Notes: generated by a model not told the origin, from the letters alone. 57,093 bases of DNA from Verrucomicrobiota bacterium (GCA_009885695.1 VFKE01000040.1:1-57093), one strand, 5' to 3'; positions 16,167 through 27,416 are shown, counted from the first letter of the stretch. Program-made: numbers and translations.

Positions 16167-17273
16167 TCATGGCTCGACTGGTTGATCACCCGTAATTTTC
16201 AGGCCGATATTACTGTGAAGCTGACGTTCGATTTCGCTCACCCTTCGCGCGAGTTGTGGCAGTCGTGAGACGGCGGCGATGCGACGTCGTTCTGTTTTCG
16301 AAGGCGCGGCTGGGAAACCAAGGTAAGAAGCATCAGGCGCGAGATCTTTGGTGACACCTGAACGCGCGCCCAAAGTGGAACGCGAGCCTACAGTCACATG
16401 ACCGGCCACCGCAGCTTGACCGGCGATCACAACGTAGTCACCGATCTCCGCGCTGCCGGCGATGGCCACGAAAGCGACCAGAATGCAATGTTTGCCGATG
16501 ACTGCGTTGTGCCCAATTTGCACCAGATTATCGATTTTGGTGCCTTCTCCAATCCATGTCCTGCCGAAACGCGCACGGTCAACAGTGCTGTTGGCGCCAA
16601 TCTCCACGTCGTTGTCGATCTGCACGATGCCGGTCTGGGCAATCTTGCGATGCCGGCCATTTTCAAATTCGAATCCGAAGCCGTCCCCGCCGATCACGAC
16701 CCCGCTGTGCAGGAACACACGTTCACCCAGCACGCAGTCGTCATGGACCGTCACGTTGGCGAACAAGGTTGAATGGCTGCCGATGCGCACGTTGCGGCCT
16801 ACGAAACATCCCGCGCCAATCCGGACTCCATGGCCAATCTCGGCGCCATCCTCGATGACGGCGCAGGCGCCAATGGCGACCTGTGTTGGATCGAATATGA
16901 CCGATGACGCGATAACGGCTGCTTCATGCACTCCGGCACGAAAGGGTGGTGGTATGTAGCCATACTTTTCCACCAGTGTGCCAAAGGCCTGACTTGGCAG
17001 CTTCACGGCGATGCATACCGCGTGGGAACCCAGGTCATGCATATCCATGGGAACCAGCACGGCGCTGGCTTTTGTATTGATGAACTGTTTTCGATGCCGT
17101 TCGCTTGTGAGGAAGCTCATGTCGCCGGATCGGGCGTCATTCAGTGATGCAAAACCGAAGATCAGTGTTTCTTCCCCACCATCTCTAAGTTCACCGTGAA
17201 TGTAGGCGGCAAGCTCACCCACTGTCGTTCCGCCAAGTGCGGTATCGTTCCGCCGTTTTGTATCGTCGATCAT
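16167..17273 (-). CDS. lpxD: UDP-3-O-(3-hydroxyacyl)glucosamine N-acyltransferase
   Basis: This 368-residue LpxD adds the second acyl chain in lipid A synthesis. The N-terminal LpxD domain (about 15-110) is followed by a left-handed beta-helix of hexapeptide repeats (about 118-310, e.g. IGAGCF, VRIGSH, VEIGAN). Catalytic His255 sits in NLVQIGHNAVIG, and the HSGVVIGGDGFGFEFE loop is characteristic. A C-terminal helix (RRVSEIERQLH) fits acyl-carrier binding. It is solid evidence for an LPS-bearing outer membrane. It stands alone here, not with fabZ/lpxA, although some bacteria have several LpxD paralogues. Confidence 0.94.
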   Translation of the reverse strand: MIDDTKRRNDTALGGTTVGELAAYIHGELRDGGEETLIFGFASLNDARSGDMSFLTSERHRKQFINTKASAVLVPMDMHDLGSHAVCIAVKLPSQAFGTLVEKYGYIPPPFRAGVHEAAVIASSVIFDPTQVAIGACAVIEDGAEIGHGVRIGAGCFVGRNVRIGSHSTLFANVTVHDDCVLGERVFLHSGVVIGGDGFGFEFENGRHRKIAQTGIVQIDNDVEIGANSTVDRARFGRTWIGEGTKIDNLVQIGHNAVIGKHCILVAFVAIAGSAEIGDYVVIAGQAAVAGHVTVGSRSTLGARSGVTKDLAPDASYLGFPAAPSKTERRRIAAVSRLPQLARRVSEIERQLHSNIGLKITGDQPVEP

Positions 17274-17411
17274 GTGTTTGAAACCACCAGTAAGCCTAGA
17301 TAGGATAAGCCAGATGGGCTCAGGCTAGTGTGAACCGCCTTGCCTGTCAATTTGCATGGTTCACGGACATCCGCTCTATATGTATGGACTCCGGCGCACC
17401 CTGTCATCGGG

Positions 17412-18185
17412 TCAATGGGAGGGCGTTGCAGTGGAAGCGGGAGCGGCTTTGGAACACTCCAGCACCAGGTGGGAGCCGTCCTCTGTGATATGCCACGCGG
17501 TAATTTTTTTAAGTGTATCGGCGATTCTTGCGTTCTCTGATTTTGCCAAACTCAACATATCCCCCCATCCGGCAATCTGTAGATTTTGAACAAAGCCTTT
17601 GCTGACTGGCTTGCCTGGGACTGTAATGGCATCGATTTTTACGACAAATGAACCGTTGTCAAAATCAGGTTTGAAAGTGGCGCTACCGACAAGCAATCGA
17701 ATTTCTTTAGGGGGCTGTCCCGTGAAAGAGTTTATGATATTGACCAGAGTTAGTTTTTGAATTGGATAGCGTAAGTCTGTTTCTAATGCCGCACTCACTG
17801 CATCAAATCGCTTAATTCGGATTATGTCCGGATAAACCTGACTACCATTTTTTCCACCGATACCAGCTTCGGTAGCAAGTGCGAGCAACGCATTGCAATC
17901 TTTCACCTCGAGTGAAAGCTCCGTCTTCTCATCGCCTTTGTCCACATTGTCTGCGAAGGAGATCAATTTCTTGCGTAACAAGAGCTTGTCTTCATCGCCA
18001 ACATCAAGTTGCGGCAGAGGAGAAGCATTTTCTACTGTGAATGTTGCGATCTGGCGATCTTGCGCAATGCCGGAATAGATCATCCACGTCACGATCCCTC
18101 CGAAGGTCAGGATCATGATCGCAAATATCGCGCAGCCATAGCCGGGATGAAATTTGCCGGTGGGGACTTTATGTAACTCTGCCAT
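17412..18185 (-). CDS. Membrane-anchored protein of unknown function
   Basis: This 257-residue protein has a short cytoplasmic N-terminus and one transmembrane helix (about 18-40, CAIFAIMILTFGGIVTWMIY). The extracytoplasmic beta-rich domain contains LSLEVKDCNALLALA, ATFKPDFDNGSFVVKIDAI and GFVQNLQIAGWG. The topology and the repeated beta pattern resemble YpmS/LmeA-type lipid-binding proteins in outline only. Base composition is lower in GC than the flanking lpxD and mnmA genes. It is transcribed divergently from mnmA. Confidence 0.6.
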   Translation of the reverse strand: MAELHKVPTGKFHPGYGCAIFAIMILTFGGIVTWMIYSGIAQDRQIATFTVENASPLPQLDVGDEDKLLLRKKLISFADNVDKGDEKTELSLEVKDCNALLALATEAGIGGKNGSQVYPDIIRIKRFDAVSAALETDLRYPIQKLTLVNIINSFTGQPPKEIRLLVGSATFKPDFDNGSFVVKIDAITVPGKPVSKGFVQNLQIAGWGDMLSLAKSENARIADTLKKITAWHITEDGSHLVLECSKAAPASTATPSH

Positions 18186-18270
18186 CTGTTACCGATGGCG
18201 AGGGAACGCATCATGGCAACTCGGACAGTGCCTCTTGCCTTGATGATTTGATGCCTCATGTTGCGACATC

Positions 18271-19347
18271 ATGAAGATTCTCGCCGCGCTGTCCGGAGGC
18301 GTGGACAGCAGCGTGGTCGCCGCGCTGCTCGTCCGCGAGGGGCACGACGTATCCGGTGCCTACATGAAGAACTGGATCAACGAGGAAAATATCATCGGCC
18401 ACTGCCCGTGGCAGCAGGACATCGAGGATGCGCGTGCTGTCGCGGACCGGCTCGGCATCGAATTTAGAGTGGTGAATCTGATGCAAGAGTATCGGGAGAC
18501 GGTTGTTAGATATCTTCTGGAAGGTTACACGCATGGCGTCACGCCAAATCCGGATGTGATGTGCAACCGCGAGATGAAGTTCGGCGTGCTCTGGGACTGG
18601 GCGCGCGAGAACGGCTTCGAGGCCATCGCCACCGGACACTATGCAAGAAAGGATGAAAGCGGCATCCTGAAGGGTCTCGATCCGAACAAGGATCAAACCT
18701 ATTTCCTGGCGATGCTGCGTCCCGAACAGGTGCAGATCGCGCGGTTTCCCATCGGCCATCTGCTCAAGCCGCAGGTGCGTGAGGAGGCGCGCAAGCTTGG
18801 TCTCTCGACTGCGGAGAAAAAAGACAGCCAGGGAATCTGCTTCATCGGTGAGGTGAAGATGGAGGATTTCCTGCGCACTTTTGTGCCGGACAAGCCTGGC
18901 CCGATTGTGAATTTCGAAGGCAAAGTCCTCGGTGAACATCGCGGCCTGCATCTCTATACCTTCGGTCAGCGCAAGGGCATCGGAGTCGCCAGCAATCTTC
19001 ACAAGCAGGCTTACGTGGTCGTGGCCAAACGACCGGAGGCCAACGAACTCGTCATTGCCATCGAGCAGCCGGACACGCCACTGCTCTGGGCCAAACGCTG
19101 CATCATCGGCGGCATCTCCACGACCGGTCCGGATTTGACGGGTTCGCGACGGCTTGAAGCCATGCCGCGCTATCGCAGTCCCGCTGCGGCAGCGGAATAC
19201 AGGCCGTTGGAGCGAGGTGACGGACTTGCTGCTGAAGTGCTTTTTCATGAAGCGCAACGGGCTCTCACGCCGGGGCAAATCTGTGCGTTTTACGACGGAG
19301 ACCGGCTGCTGGGCGGTGGCGTATTTGAAGAAATCTGCTACGAATGA
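18271..19347 (+). CDS. mnmA: tRNA-specific 2-thiouridylase MnmA
   Basis: This 358-residue enzyme thiolates U34 of tRNA-Lys, -Glu and -Gln. The PP-loop ATP motif [13 protein letters not shown] is at about 8-20. The first catalytic cysteine is Cys98 in [13 protein letters not shown], and the second is Cys190 in [11 protein letters not shown]. The central IATGHYARK and the C-terminal [16 protein letters not shown] are family hallmarks. The stop overlaps the menB start (ATGA), so they form an operon of unrelated pathways. Confidence 0.95.
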   Translation: MKILAALSGGVDSSVVAALLVREGHDVSGAYMKNWINEENIIGHCPWQQDIEDARAVADRLGIEFRVVNLMQEYRETVVRYLLEGYTHGVTPNPDVMCNREMKFGVLWDWARENGFEAIATGHYARKDESGILKGLDPNKDQTYFLAMLRPEQVQIARFPIGHLLKPQVREEARKLGLSTAEKKDSQGICFIGEVKMEDFLRTFVPDKPGPIVNFEGKVLGEHRGLHLYTFGQRKGIGVASNLHKQAYVVVAKRPEANELVIAIEQPDTPLLWAKRCIIGGISTTGPDLTGSRRLEAMPRYRSPAAAAEYRPLERGDGLAAEVLFHEAQRALTPGQICAFYDGDRLLGGGVFEEICYE

Positions 19348-20165
19348 AAACCATGTGGACCAAAATCAAGACATTCACCGACATCAAGCTGGAGAAAACC
19401 AGCGACGGCATCGCCAAGATCACCATCAACCGGCCCAAGGTGCGCAACGCCTTCCGTCCGCTGACGGTGAAGGAATTGCTCGAGGCGTTTGAAATCGCCC
19501 ATGAAGATCCCAAGGTGGGTGTTGTCATCCTTACCGGTGAAGGGCCTGATGCCTTCTGTTCCGGAGGAGACCAGAAAGTGCGCGGTCATGCGGGTTACGT
19601 TGGCAGCGATGGTGTGCCACGTCTGAATGTCCTCGATTTGCAGAAAAAAATCCGCAGCATTCCCAAGCCAGTGATTGCGATGGTGGCGGGTTATGCCATC
19701 GGTGGCGGGCATGTGCTGCACGTGGTGTGCGATCTGACCATCGCGGCTGACAACGCACGCTTCGGGCAGACCGGTCCGAAGGTCGGAAGTTTCGACGGTG
19801 GACTTGGCAGCAGTTATCTCGCGCGCATTGTCGGCCAGAAGAAGGCGCGGGAGATTTGGTATCTCTGCCGGCAATACGATGCGCAACAGGCGTTGGACAT
19901 GGGACTGGTGAACGCGGTTGTGCCCTTGAAAAAACTTGAGGCTGAGACGTTGAAATGGGCGCGGGAAATAATGCAGCATTCGCCACTGGCTTTGCGCTGT
20001 CTCAAGTCAGCGCTCAATGCCGATTGCGATGGCCAGATCGGGTTGCTCGATCTCGCAGGGAATGCCACGCTGCTCTATTATATGAGTGAGGAGGCGAAGG
20101 AGGGGAAAAACGCCTTTGTCGAAAAGCGTAAGCCTGATTTTTCTAAGTTCCCTCGGGTGCCTTAA
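19344..20165 (+). CDS. menB: 1,4-dihydroxy-2-naphthoyl-CoA synthase
   Basis: This 273-residue crotonase-fold enzyme closes the second ring of the naphthoquinone. It has [18 protein letters not shown], the oxyanion-loop region [20 protein letters not shown] (about 70-90) and the glycine-rich [30 protein letters not shown] with [21 protein letters not shown] is specific to MenB rather than generic enoyl-CoA hydratases. It overlaps mnmA by four bases and the convergent RCK_C gene by four bases. Confidence 0.95.
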   Translation: MKTMWTKIKTFTDIKLEKTSDGIAKITINRPKVRNAFRPLTVKELLEAFEIAHEDPKVGVVILTGEGPDAFCSGGDQKVRGHAGYVGSDGVPRLNVLDLQKKIRSIPKPVIAMVAGYAIGGGHVLHVVCDLTIAADNARFGQTGPKVGSFDGGLGSSYLARIVGQKKAREIWYLCRQYDAQQALDMGLVNAVVPLKKLEAETLKWAREIMQHSPLALRCLKSALNADCDGQIGLLDLAGNATLLYYMSEEAKEGKNAFVEKRKPDFSKFPRVP

Positions 20166-20857
20166 CTGGCTGCGGTTGGCAGATCGGCCTGCAGCAGTTT
20201 TTTCAAGTCGTGATCATGTCCGTAGGCGGTCACAACATCCCCCGCCTGCACCATGGTTCGCGGGCCGGGAATGCCAGGCATCACGTCTCCATTTCGCGCG
20301 ATGGCCATGATGAGCACGCCCCAGTCCGCAGGCCGGGTTACTTTAAGCATTCGTCCTGCGAGACAGGTGTCTGGAAGAATCTCAATTTCTGACACGCAGA
20401 ATCCTGACTGGATTCGGAGCAGCAGCTCGTAGTCGAGCGCGCGAACGAGCCCGGCCTTTTCCAGCGCGTGCTGGATCAGATGGTCCAGCAGTCGCTGAAA
20501 GATGCCGATTTTAAACAAGAGGAGCAGCACAGTGATGGTTCCAACAATGGCGCCGATGGCTGTGAGCGGATTCAGCCAATTTTTATCATGCAAAACGGTT
20601 GCAATCAAGGTTACCATTCCGGAGGTCAGGCCGATGTTGCCGGCGAAGATCAGATCGCGAATGATGCGTCGTCGCACGGGATGATTCACCACCATTTCCG
20701 CCTCCTTGGTGGTGAATCCAACGCCGAAGAATGCTGAGTAGGACTGGAAACTTGCCGTGTCCCAAGACAGGCCCGTCATCATTAGCGCAGTCGAGCCAAT
20801 GCGGATGATCAGCAGCGAGATGACGGTGATGGCAAAGAGCGCGAGGATGTAGGACAT
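20162..20857 (-). CDS. Membrane protein with C-terminal RCK_C (TrkA-C) domain
   Basis: This 231-residue protein has three apparent membrane helices (about 1-25, 68-90, 98-120) and then a cytoplasmic RCK_C domain (about 145-225). The latter reads [39 protein letters not shown] and [20 protein letters not shown], the typical ligand-binding form of K+ transport regulators. There is no pore motif. It may sense a nucleotide or ion and act as a partner of another transporter. It converges on menB with a four-base overlap. Confidence 0.8.
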   Translation of the reverse strand: MSYILALFAITVISLLIIRIGSTALMMTGLSWDTASFQSYSAFFGVGFTTKEAEMVVNHPVRRRIIRDLIFAGNIGLTSGMVTLIATVLHDKNWLNPLTAIGAIVGTITVLLLLFKIGIFQRLLDHLIQHALEKAGLVRALDYELLLRIQSGFCVSEIEILPDTCLAGRMLKVTRPADWGVLIMAIARNGDVMPGIPGPRTMVQAGDVVTAYGHDHDLKKLLQADLPTAAS

Positions 20858-20908
20858 GGAGATAAAGTAGGCGAGCCCTCCAGCCTCGCAACTTGTTACC
20901 GCGCGATG

Positions 20909-20975
20909 AGGAACGACGACACTCTTGTCGTCGCGTTGTCACCCATTCCTGGACGGCAAGAGTGCCGTCCTTCCT
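20909..20975. repeat. Twin-hairpin palindrome upstream of menA
   Basis: There are two hairpins, CGACGAC/GTCGTCG at 20914-20933 and GGACGGC/GCCGTCC at 20951-20970. Their loops (ACTCTT and AAGAGT) are complementary, so the two form the arms of one larger inverted repeat, with 21 of 25 positions matching. Confidence 0.7.
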
Positions 20976-21014
20976 TCAGGATTGCGAAGCGGGACGCATC
21001 ACCTACTTTCCTGT

Positions 21015-21902
21015 ATGTCATCCCTCAAACCCTGGCTGCTTGCTGCCCGTCCGAAGACGCTCGGAGCTGCGATCGCGCCGGTGCTGGTGGGTTCTGTGCT
21101 CGGATGGAAACTCAGCGGACACTTCTGCATCTGGCTGGCACTGGCCACGCTCGGGAGCTGTGTCTGCCTGCAAATTGCCACCAACCTTTTCAATGATGCC
21201 GTGGATGGACTGAAAGGCAGTGATACGAAGGAGCGGCTCGGTCCGGTGCGCATCACGGCGTCTGGCATTATGCCGGCAAAGACCGTCATGATGGTCGCGG
21301 CGGGCGTGCTGGTGCTGGCGACCCTGCTGGCGGTGCCGCTTTTCATTTATCGCGGCTGGCCCATCGTGGCCATCGGCATTCCCTCGCTCTGGTTCTGCTA
21401 CGGATATACTGGCGGGCCGATGCCGCTGGCGTATCGCGGGCTGGGGGAGTTGTTTGTCGTGCTGTTCTTTGGCTTGGTGGCGGTGACAGGTTCTGCTTTT
21501 GTGCAGAGCGGCCAGTGGCATTTCGAGGCGGTGATCGCAGGTTTGCAAATCGGGATGCTGAGCACGGTGCTCATCGCGATCAACAATCTGCGTGACATCG
21601 AGGAGGACACGAAGACGGGGAAGCGGACTCTGACGGTGAGGCTTGGGAAGGGGTTTGCCCGGTGGGAGATACGCGGGCTGTATTTTTTCACCATTATCCT
21701 AGGTATTTACTGGATTTCTGGATACAAGATTATGTTCTCATGGCTACTTCTTCCTGTTCTCGTGCTTATGTTTGTTCAGATTGATCGCGACATCAATAGG
21801 GCTCTGCCATCAGCTCTGAATAAGACGCTTGTTCAAGCGGGTATTGGATTGTTGTTTTATTCACTTCTCTTTCTTTTCTTACTCGGATTGGAGGAACCTT
21901 GA
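21015..21902 (+). CDS. menA: 1,4-dihydroxy-2-naphthoate prenyltransferase MenA
   Basis: This 295-residue UbiA-family membrane enzyme attaches the polyprenyl tail to DHNA. It starts MSSLKPWLLAARPKTLGAAI. The first Asp-rich motif is NLFNDAVDGLKGSDTKE (about 53-70, NDxxD-type), and the second is NNLRDIEEDTKTGKRTLTVRLG (DxxxD-type). Multiple transmembrane helices are clear. The 3' third is AT-richer than the start. A longer in-frame reading from 20925 runs through the upstream palindrome and is unlikely. menC follows after nine bases. Confidence 0.92.
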   Translation: MSSLKPWLLAARPKTLGAAIAPVLVGSVLGWKLSGHFCIWLALATLGSCVCLQIATNLFNDAVDGLKGSDTKERLGPVRITASGIMPAKTVMMVAAGVLVLATLLAVPLFIYRGWPIVAIGIPSLWFCYGYTGGPMPLAYRGLGELFVVLFFGLVAVTGSAFVQSGQWHFEAVIAGLQIGMLSTVLIAINNLRDIEEDTKTGKRTLTVRLGKGFARWEIRGLYFFTIILGIYWISGYKIMFSWLLLPVLVLMFVQIDRDINRALPSALNKTLVQAGIGLLFYSLLFLFLLGLEEP

Positions 21903-21911
21903 TTTTGACCT

Positions 21912-22907
21912 TTGAATAGAATCCACTATTACGATTACACTCTCCGCTCGCGCGGCTCGCTAAACGCCGTCTCGCAACGCAGCGAGTTTCATGGTGCCTT
22001 GATCAAGGTGGATGACGGCATCGGCTGCTTGCATCCGTGGCTGGAATTTGGAGATGCGCCGGTTGAGGAACAATTGAAGCTGCTGCGCGAGGGCGGCACA
22101 TCGAAGGTCATCGAGCGAGCGCTGCAAATAGCGGCAGTGGATGGTGAGGCACGAAGGCGCGGGGTGAGCTTGTTCGCGGGGCTGGAGATTCCGCCATCGC
22201 ACTATTCATGGGATCAGCATCAAGCTCCGGAGCCGCAGATGCTGCGCGTGATCGAAGAAGGCTGGAAGGCGATCAAAGGAAAGGGCACACAGAACATTGA
22301 TGAGGTGCTGCGCTGGGTGGAAGAACGGAGCGTGGGCTTTAGCCCGCAGTCTGCGGAACCTTTGCGGACTAAATTCCGCGCTCCATTCATCCGGCTCGAT
22401 CTCAATTCATGCCTCACGAAGGAGCAGTTCAAACGCTTCATGGAACTGATGCCGCCTCAATTGCGCCGGTGCATCGACTTCATCGAGGATCCATTCCCCT
22501 ATGATGCCGGTTGCTGGTTGAATTTTCAGCGCAGTTATGACATCCGACTGGCGTTGGACAAGAAGCTTCGCGGAGCCACTGAGGGCTTTGATGTCGCCGT
22601 GATGAAGCCGGGCCGCCGCGACTGGAGGAGGATGATCAACTCAGTTCCAAACAGCGCGCGCATCGTGATGACCTCCGCGATGGATCACGCCATTGGCCAG
22701 AGTTTCGCCGCCTACGAAGCGGCGCAGGCCTGGCGGGATCTTGGAAGTCGAATGGATTTATGTGGGTTGTGCACGGAGCACTTGTTTGCCAAGGATGACT
22801 TCTTCGAGCAGATCAGTTCGCATGGGGGAAATCTGCAAGTGGACCGCAAGGGCACAGGGTTGGGATTTGATGAGGTGATTGCCAAGCTGTCATGGAAGCA
22901 ATTGTAG
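21912..22907 (+). CDS. menC: o-Succinylbenzoate synthase MenC
   Basis: This 331-residue enolase-superfamily enzyme dehydrates SHCHC to o-succinylbenzoate. Metal ligands are visible as RLDLN, IEDPF and LALDK. The catalytic lysines are probably KGKG (about 116-119) and VMKPGRRD. The only usable start is TTG 21912, because stops in the same frame lie at 21900 and 21906, so the TTG start is well supported. Residues about 140-158 (SVGFSPQSAEPLRTKFRAP) are encoded by an in-frame palindrome and sit between the catalytic strands, an insertion relative to typical MenC. Confidence 0.88.
   Translation: MNRIHYYDYTLRSRGSLNAVSQRSEFHGALIKVDDGIGCLHPWLEFGDAPVEEQLKLLREGGTSKVIERALQIAAVDGEARRRGVSLFAGLEIPPSHYSWDQHQAPEPQMLRVIEEGWKAIKGKGTQNIDEVLRWVEERSVGFSPQSAEPLRTKFRAPFIRLDLNSCLTKEQFKRFMELMPPQLRRCIDFIEDPFPYDAGCWLNFQRSYDIRLALDKKLRGATEGFDVAVMKPGRRDWRRMINSVPNSARIVMTSAMDHAIGQSFAAYEAAQAWRDLGSRMDLCGLCTEHLFAKDDFFEQISSHGGNLQVDRKGTGLGFDEVIAKLSWKQL
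22329..22384. repeat. Palindromic element translated in frame within menC
   Basis: Arms of 20 bases at 22329-22348 and 22365-22384 are inverted copies at 16 of 20 positions. The left arm also contains the small hairpin GGGCTTTAGCCC. Frame is kept through the element. Confidence 0.65.
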
Positions 22908-22966
22908 GGCGGCGGTATTGCCTGCCGATGTAAAAATATTTGGGCAGGCGGAGCGCCCGCCCTACA
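22903..22966. repeat. Palindromic element overlapping the menC stop codon
   Basis: The left arm begins TGTAGGGCGGCGG at 22903 and supplies the menC TAG stop. The right arm ends CGCCCGCCCTACA at 22966. The 24-base arms match at 18 of 24 positions, with an A/T-rich loop between. Confidence 0.7.
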
Positions 22967-22977
22967 GTCCATGGTTT

Positions 22978-24132
22978 ATGAATCTTCTACCGGGGAATGA
23001 TGCTTTCTGGCGCGGCGATGATTGCTTCGTCGCGGTGAATTCTCTCCGCCCGCATGAAGCGGACGGACTGTCGGATTTTGCTGTGTCGAGCGATGACTTG
23101 CGCAGTCTTCTCTTCTTCCAAACCTCGGGGAGCGAGGGATCGCCGAAGTGGGTTGGATTGTTGCGCGCAGCTTTTTTGGCTTCGGCGCGTTCGGTGAATG
23201 CTCACCTCGAGGCAACGTCGCGCGACCACTGGCTCATCGCCTTGCCTCTGTATCATGTGGGTGGATTTTCCATTTTGGCGCGGTGTCACGAGAACGGGGC
23301 TGGCTTTTTTCATTGGCAGGAGAAATGGGATGTGGTGCGGTTTGCAGAGGTTTGTGCAGCGGAGAAAATATCGCTGACTTCACTGGTGCCCACCCAGGTG
23401 TTTGATCTGGTGCAGGCGAAGTTAGAAGCTCCGCCGTCATTGCGGGCCATCATCGTGGGCGGCGGATCATTGGAGAAGGATCTCGGCACGCGCGCGCGCG
23501 CACTTGGCTGGCGGGTGCTGCAAAGTTACGGCATGACCGAGACGGCATCGCAAATCGCCACTGAACCGCTGGATCATCTGCTTAGCGGATTCGATCCGGA
23601 TCGACTTGAGGTATTGGCTGGATGGAATTTGCAATGCGATGCGGACGACAGGCTCATCGTGCGGGGCGAGGCGCTGGCGTTGGGATATGCGCTCCGGGAT
23701 GATGGTGCGTGGCGCTGGGCATCCGTTGATCCGAATGCCGGGCTGATCACGCGTGATCGGGTGAAAATTTCGCAGCATGGTGCGAAGTGTTTTCTGCAGT
23801 TTCTTGGGCGCGATTCTGATTTTGTGAAGGTCTTGGGCGAACTGGTATGCGTATCAGGATTGCAGACACGACTGGAGCGGCTGCTGGAATCCATCGGGTG
23901 TTCCCCAACTTCAGCTATCATTTGGCCGGCAACGGATGCCAGGCGCGGGGTGCGGCTGCTGCTGGTGGGGGAGTTGCCTCTGACACAATTGGAGCAAGTG
24001 TGTGAGTTCTTCAATTTGTCTGCGCTACGCTTCGAGCGGTTGGAGCCTGTTCGAGAGTTGACCACGCTGCCGAGAACATCTTTAGGCAAACTGGATCGCG
24101 CCGCGATGGGGCGATTGCTTTCCGAAAGCTGA
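22978..24132 (+). CDS. menE: o-Succinylbenzoate-CoA ligase MenE
   Basis: This 384-residue acyl-adenylate-forming enzyme makes OSB-CoA. The P-loop-like motif is FFQTSGSEGSPKWVGL (about 42-57; canonical TSGTTGxPK). Later motifs are PLYHVGGFSILARC, IIVGGGSLEKDL, VLQSYGMTETASQIATE (about 181-197) and FLGRDSDFVKVLGELV. It is shorter than many ligases (about 450) but typical of compact MenE. ATG 22978 is chosen because earlier codons belong to the intergenic palindrome. It closes the menA-menC-menE cluster. Confidence 0.92.
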   Translation: MNLLPGNDAFWRGDDCFVAVNSLRPHEADGLSDFAVSSDDLRSLLFFQTSGSEGSPKWVGLLRAAFLASARSVNAHLEATSRDHWLIALPLYHVGGFSILARCHENGAGFFHWQEKWDVVRFAEVCAAEKISLTSLVPTQVFDLVQAKLEAPPSLRAIIVGGGSLEKDLGTRARALGWRVLQSYGMTETASQIATEPLDHLLSGFDPDRLEVLAGWNLQCDADDRLIVRGEALALGYALRDDGAWRWASVDPNAGLITRDRVKISQHGAKCFLQFLGRDSDFVKVLGELVCVSGLQTRLERLLESIGCSPTSAIIWPATDARRGVRLLLVGELPLTQLEQVCEFFNLSALRFERLEPVRELTTLPRTSLGKLDRAAMGRLLSES

Positions 24133-24181
24133 AGTTGCCGTGAACTAAAAGGCGGAATATGCGAAGCTTGATTCGTTGTTT

Positions 24182-25879
24182 ATGAGCCTCAGTCACTATC
24201 TCAAACTGATCGTCATATTGCTCATCATGTTGATGAGTTCATCGGCGATTGCTCACCCGCTGATTGCCGATCCCGTGGACTATCCATTGGTGTCTGGCTT
24301 CGACCGCTTTTATGCGCCGGAGGATGATGAGGGGCACATTGCGGAGGGCGGCTTGTTATTGCTTGGTGAATTACAATGTGTGTCTTGTCACGGGGCACCG
24401 AAAGCTTGGAAAGACCGTCTGCCTGCTCTCGCGAAGCTTTCGCTGGCCGGTGTGGGTTCTCGTTTGAGTGCGGATGATCTGTGGCTTTTTGTGCGCAGTC
24501 CGCAGCATCGGAAGAAGGGGACGACAATGCCGGGATTGTTCAGCGGTGATGATCGTGACGACGTGGCGCTGGAGGCGATCACGGAGTATCTCAGCTCGCT
24601 GAAGGAGCCGGTGAAAAAATATCCGCAGGGCGATGTCGAGCGTGGTCGCAAGCTCTATCACACCATTGGTTGCGTGGCCTGTCATGAGCCGGCGAAGATC
24701 GAGGACTACCGGCCCGTTGAAGCGCCGCCGAATGTCGCGGTGGAGCAGCCGGGTCTGCCGTCGGTGCCGGTTTTGTTTGCGGATCGCTACGATCGGGATG
24801 CGCTGGTGGCGTTTCTGCTGAACCCGCTGAAGATGCGTCCTAGTGGCCGCATGCCTGCGACGCAGATGACTGAACAGGAAGCGGCGGATGTGGCGGCCTA
24901 TTTACAGATCAACCAGGAGCCGATGAATGCCCAAGAGCGCGCTGTGTTAAAGATCAAGGCACCGGGCGTGGAGCAGGGGAGGCAGGCATTCATCACGATG
25001 AACTGCGTCGCGTGCCATGATGCGGGCGGCGAGCAGATCGCTGCAGAATCTCCGAAGACTCTCATGTCGTTGCAGTCTGATCACGGCTGTTTGACCTCGC
25101 AGAAGAAAGCCGGCGTGCCTGACTACGGCTTGAGTGATTTTCAGAAGCGCGCCATCAAACTGGCGCTGGCAAAAATCAAGGCCGAGCCGGTTCCGGTGGC
25201 GCAGACGGCTTCGGAGATGTGTGATGCAATTTTCGTTCGTTTGAACTGTTTCGCCTGTCATGAATGGAACGGGAAAGGTGGTTTGGAAGAGCCACGGGCG
25301 CAGTATTTCACCTGCGATCCGGCTGCGCATCAGATGGGTGAGGTCGGCCGGCTGCCACCCAAGCTGGATCAGGCGGGGCAGAAAATTACGCCGGACTGGC
25401 TCGAAAAGATGTTCTGGGGCGAGGACGGCGGCGTGCGCCCGCACATGACTGCGAGGATGCCTCGCTATGGAAAGGCGAATGCAGAGCCGCTGGTTGTCTT
25501 ACTTGAGGAGGCGAGCCGTCCCGAAAAACCGGTGAAGAAAGTTGCGGCCAGTGTAATGAAACACCCTCGCGCAGAGGATGGACGGGTGCTCATGGGAGTT
25601 GGTAAGGGCGGCTTGGGTTGTGTGAATTGCCATGGGCTGAAGGAGAGTAAATCACTGGAGATTCCGGCCATCAATCTCACGCGTACGATTCAGCGTTTGC
25701 AGCCGGATTATTTTAAGGAGATTTTATTAAAGCAACATGCGCCTCAGATTGGAGCACTGGTGCCGCCGGTGTTGATGGGTCGGAAAAATGCTGATGAAGA
25801 AATCGAGCAGATTTGGACTTATCTGAAGGAGATTGATCGTTCGCGGATGCCTGATGGGTTGGTGAAGCCGGGTCATTGA
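24182..25879 (+). CDS. Secreted multiheme (five CXXCH) cytochrome c
   Basis: This 565-residue protein has a signal peptide (about 1-24, LKLIVILLIMLMSSSAIAH). Five covalent heme sites are visible: C66-VSCH70, C164-VACH168, C275-VACH279, C356-FACH360 and C480-VNCH484. Regular spacing of about 100 residues suggests a chain of small cytochrome-c domains in the periplasm. Methionines in MPGLF, MPATQ and MPRYG segments could be the sixth ligands. The partner is unknown. Related proteins occur in PVC bacteria next to dehydrogenase domains, but none is fused here. ATG 24182 is preferred over a TTG two codons upstream. Confidence 0.85.
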   Translation: MSLSHYLKLIVILLIMLMSSSAIAHPLIADPVDYPLVSGFDRFYAPEDDEGHIAEGGLLLLGELQCVSCHGAPKAWKDRLPALAKLSLAGVGSRLSADDLWLFVRSPQHRKKGTTMPGLFSGDDRDDVALEAITEYLSSLKEPVKKYPQGDVERGRKLYHTIGCVACHEPAKIEDYRPVEAPPNVAVEQPGLPSVPVLFADRYDRDALVAFLLNPLKMRPSGRMPATQMTEQEAADVAAYLQINQEPMNAQERAVLKIKAPGVEQGRQAFITMNCVACHDAGGEQIAAESPKTLMSLQSDHGCLTSQKKAGVPDYGLSDFQKRAIKLALAKIKAEPVPVAQTASEMCDAIFVRLNCFACHEWNGKGGLEEPRAQYFTCDPAAHQMGEVGRLPPKLDQAGQKITPDWLEKMFWGEDGGVRPHMTARMPRYGKANAEPLVVLLEEASRPEKPVKKVAASVMKHPRAEDGRVLMGVGKGGLGCVNCHGLKESKSLEIPAINLTRTIQRLQPDYFKEILLKQHAPQIGALVPPVLMGRKNADEEIEQIWTYLKEIDRSRMPDGLVKPGH

Positions 25880-27412
<1,533 letters not shown>

Positions 27413-27416
27413 TACC

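Noticed and set aside
15959-16189. A 76-codon minus-strand frame overlapping the end of lpxD
   Set aside because: Low-quality composition, no family and no ribosome site.
18256-19278. A 340-codon frame antisense to mnmA
   Set aside because: It is a shadow of the well-supported thiouridylase gene.
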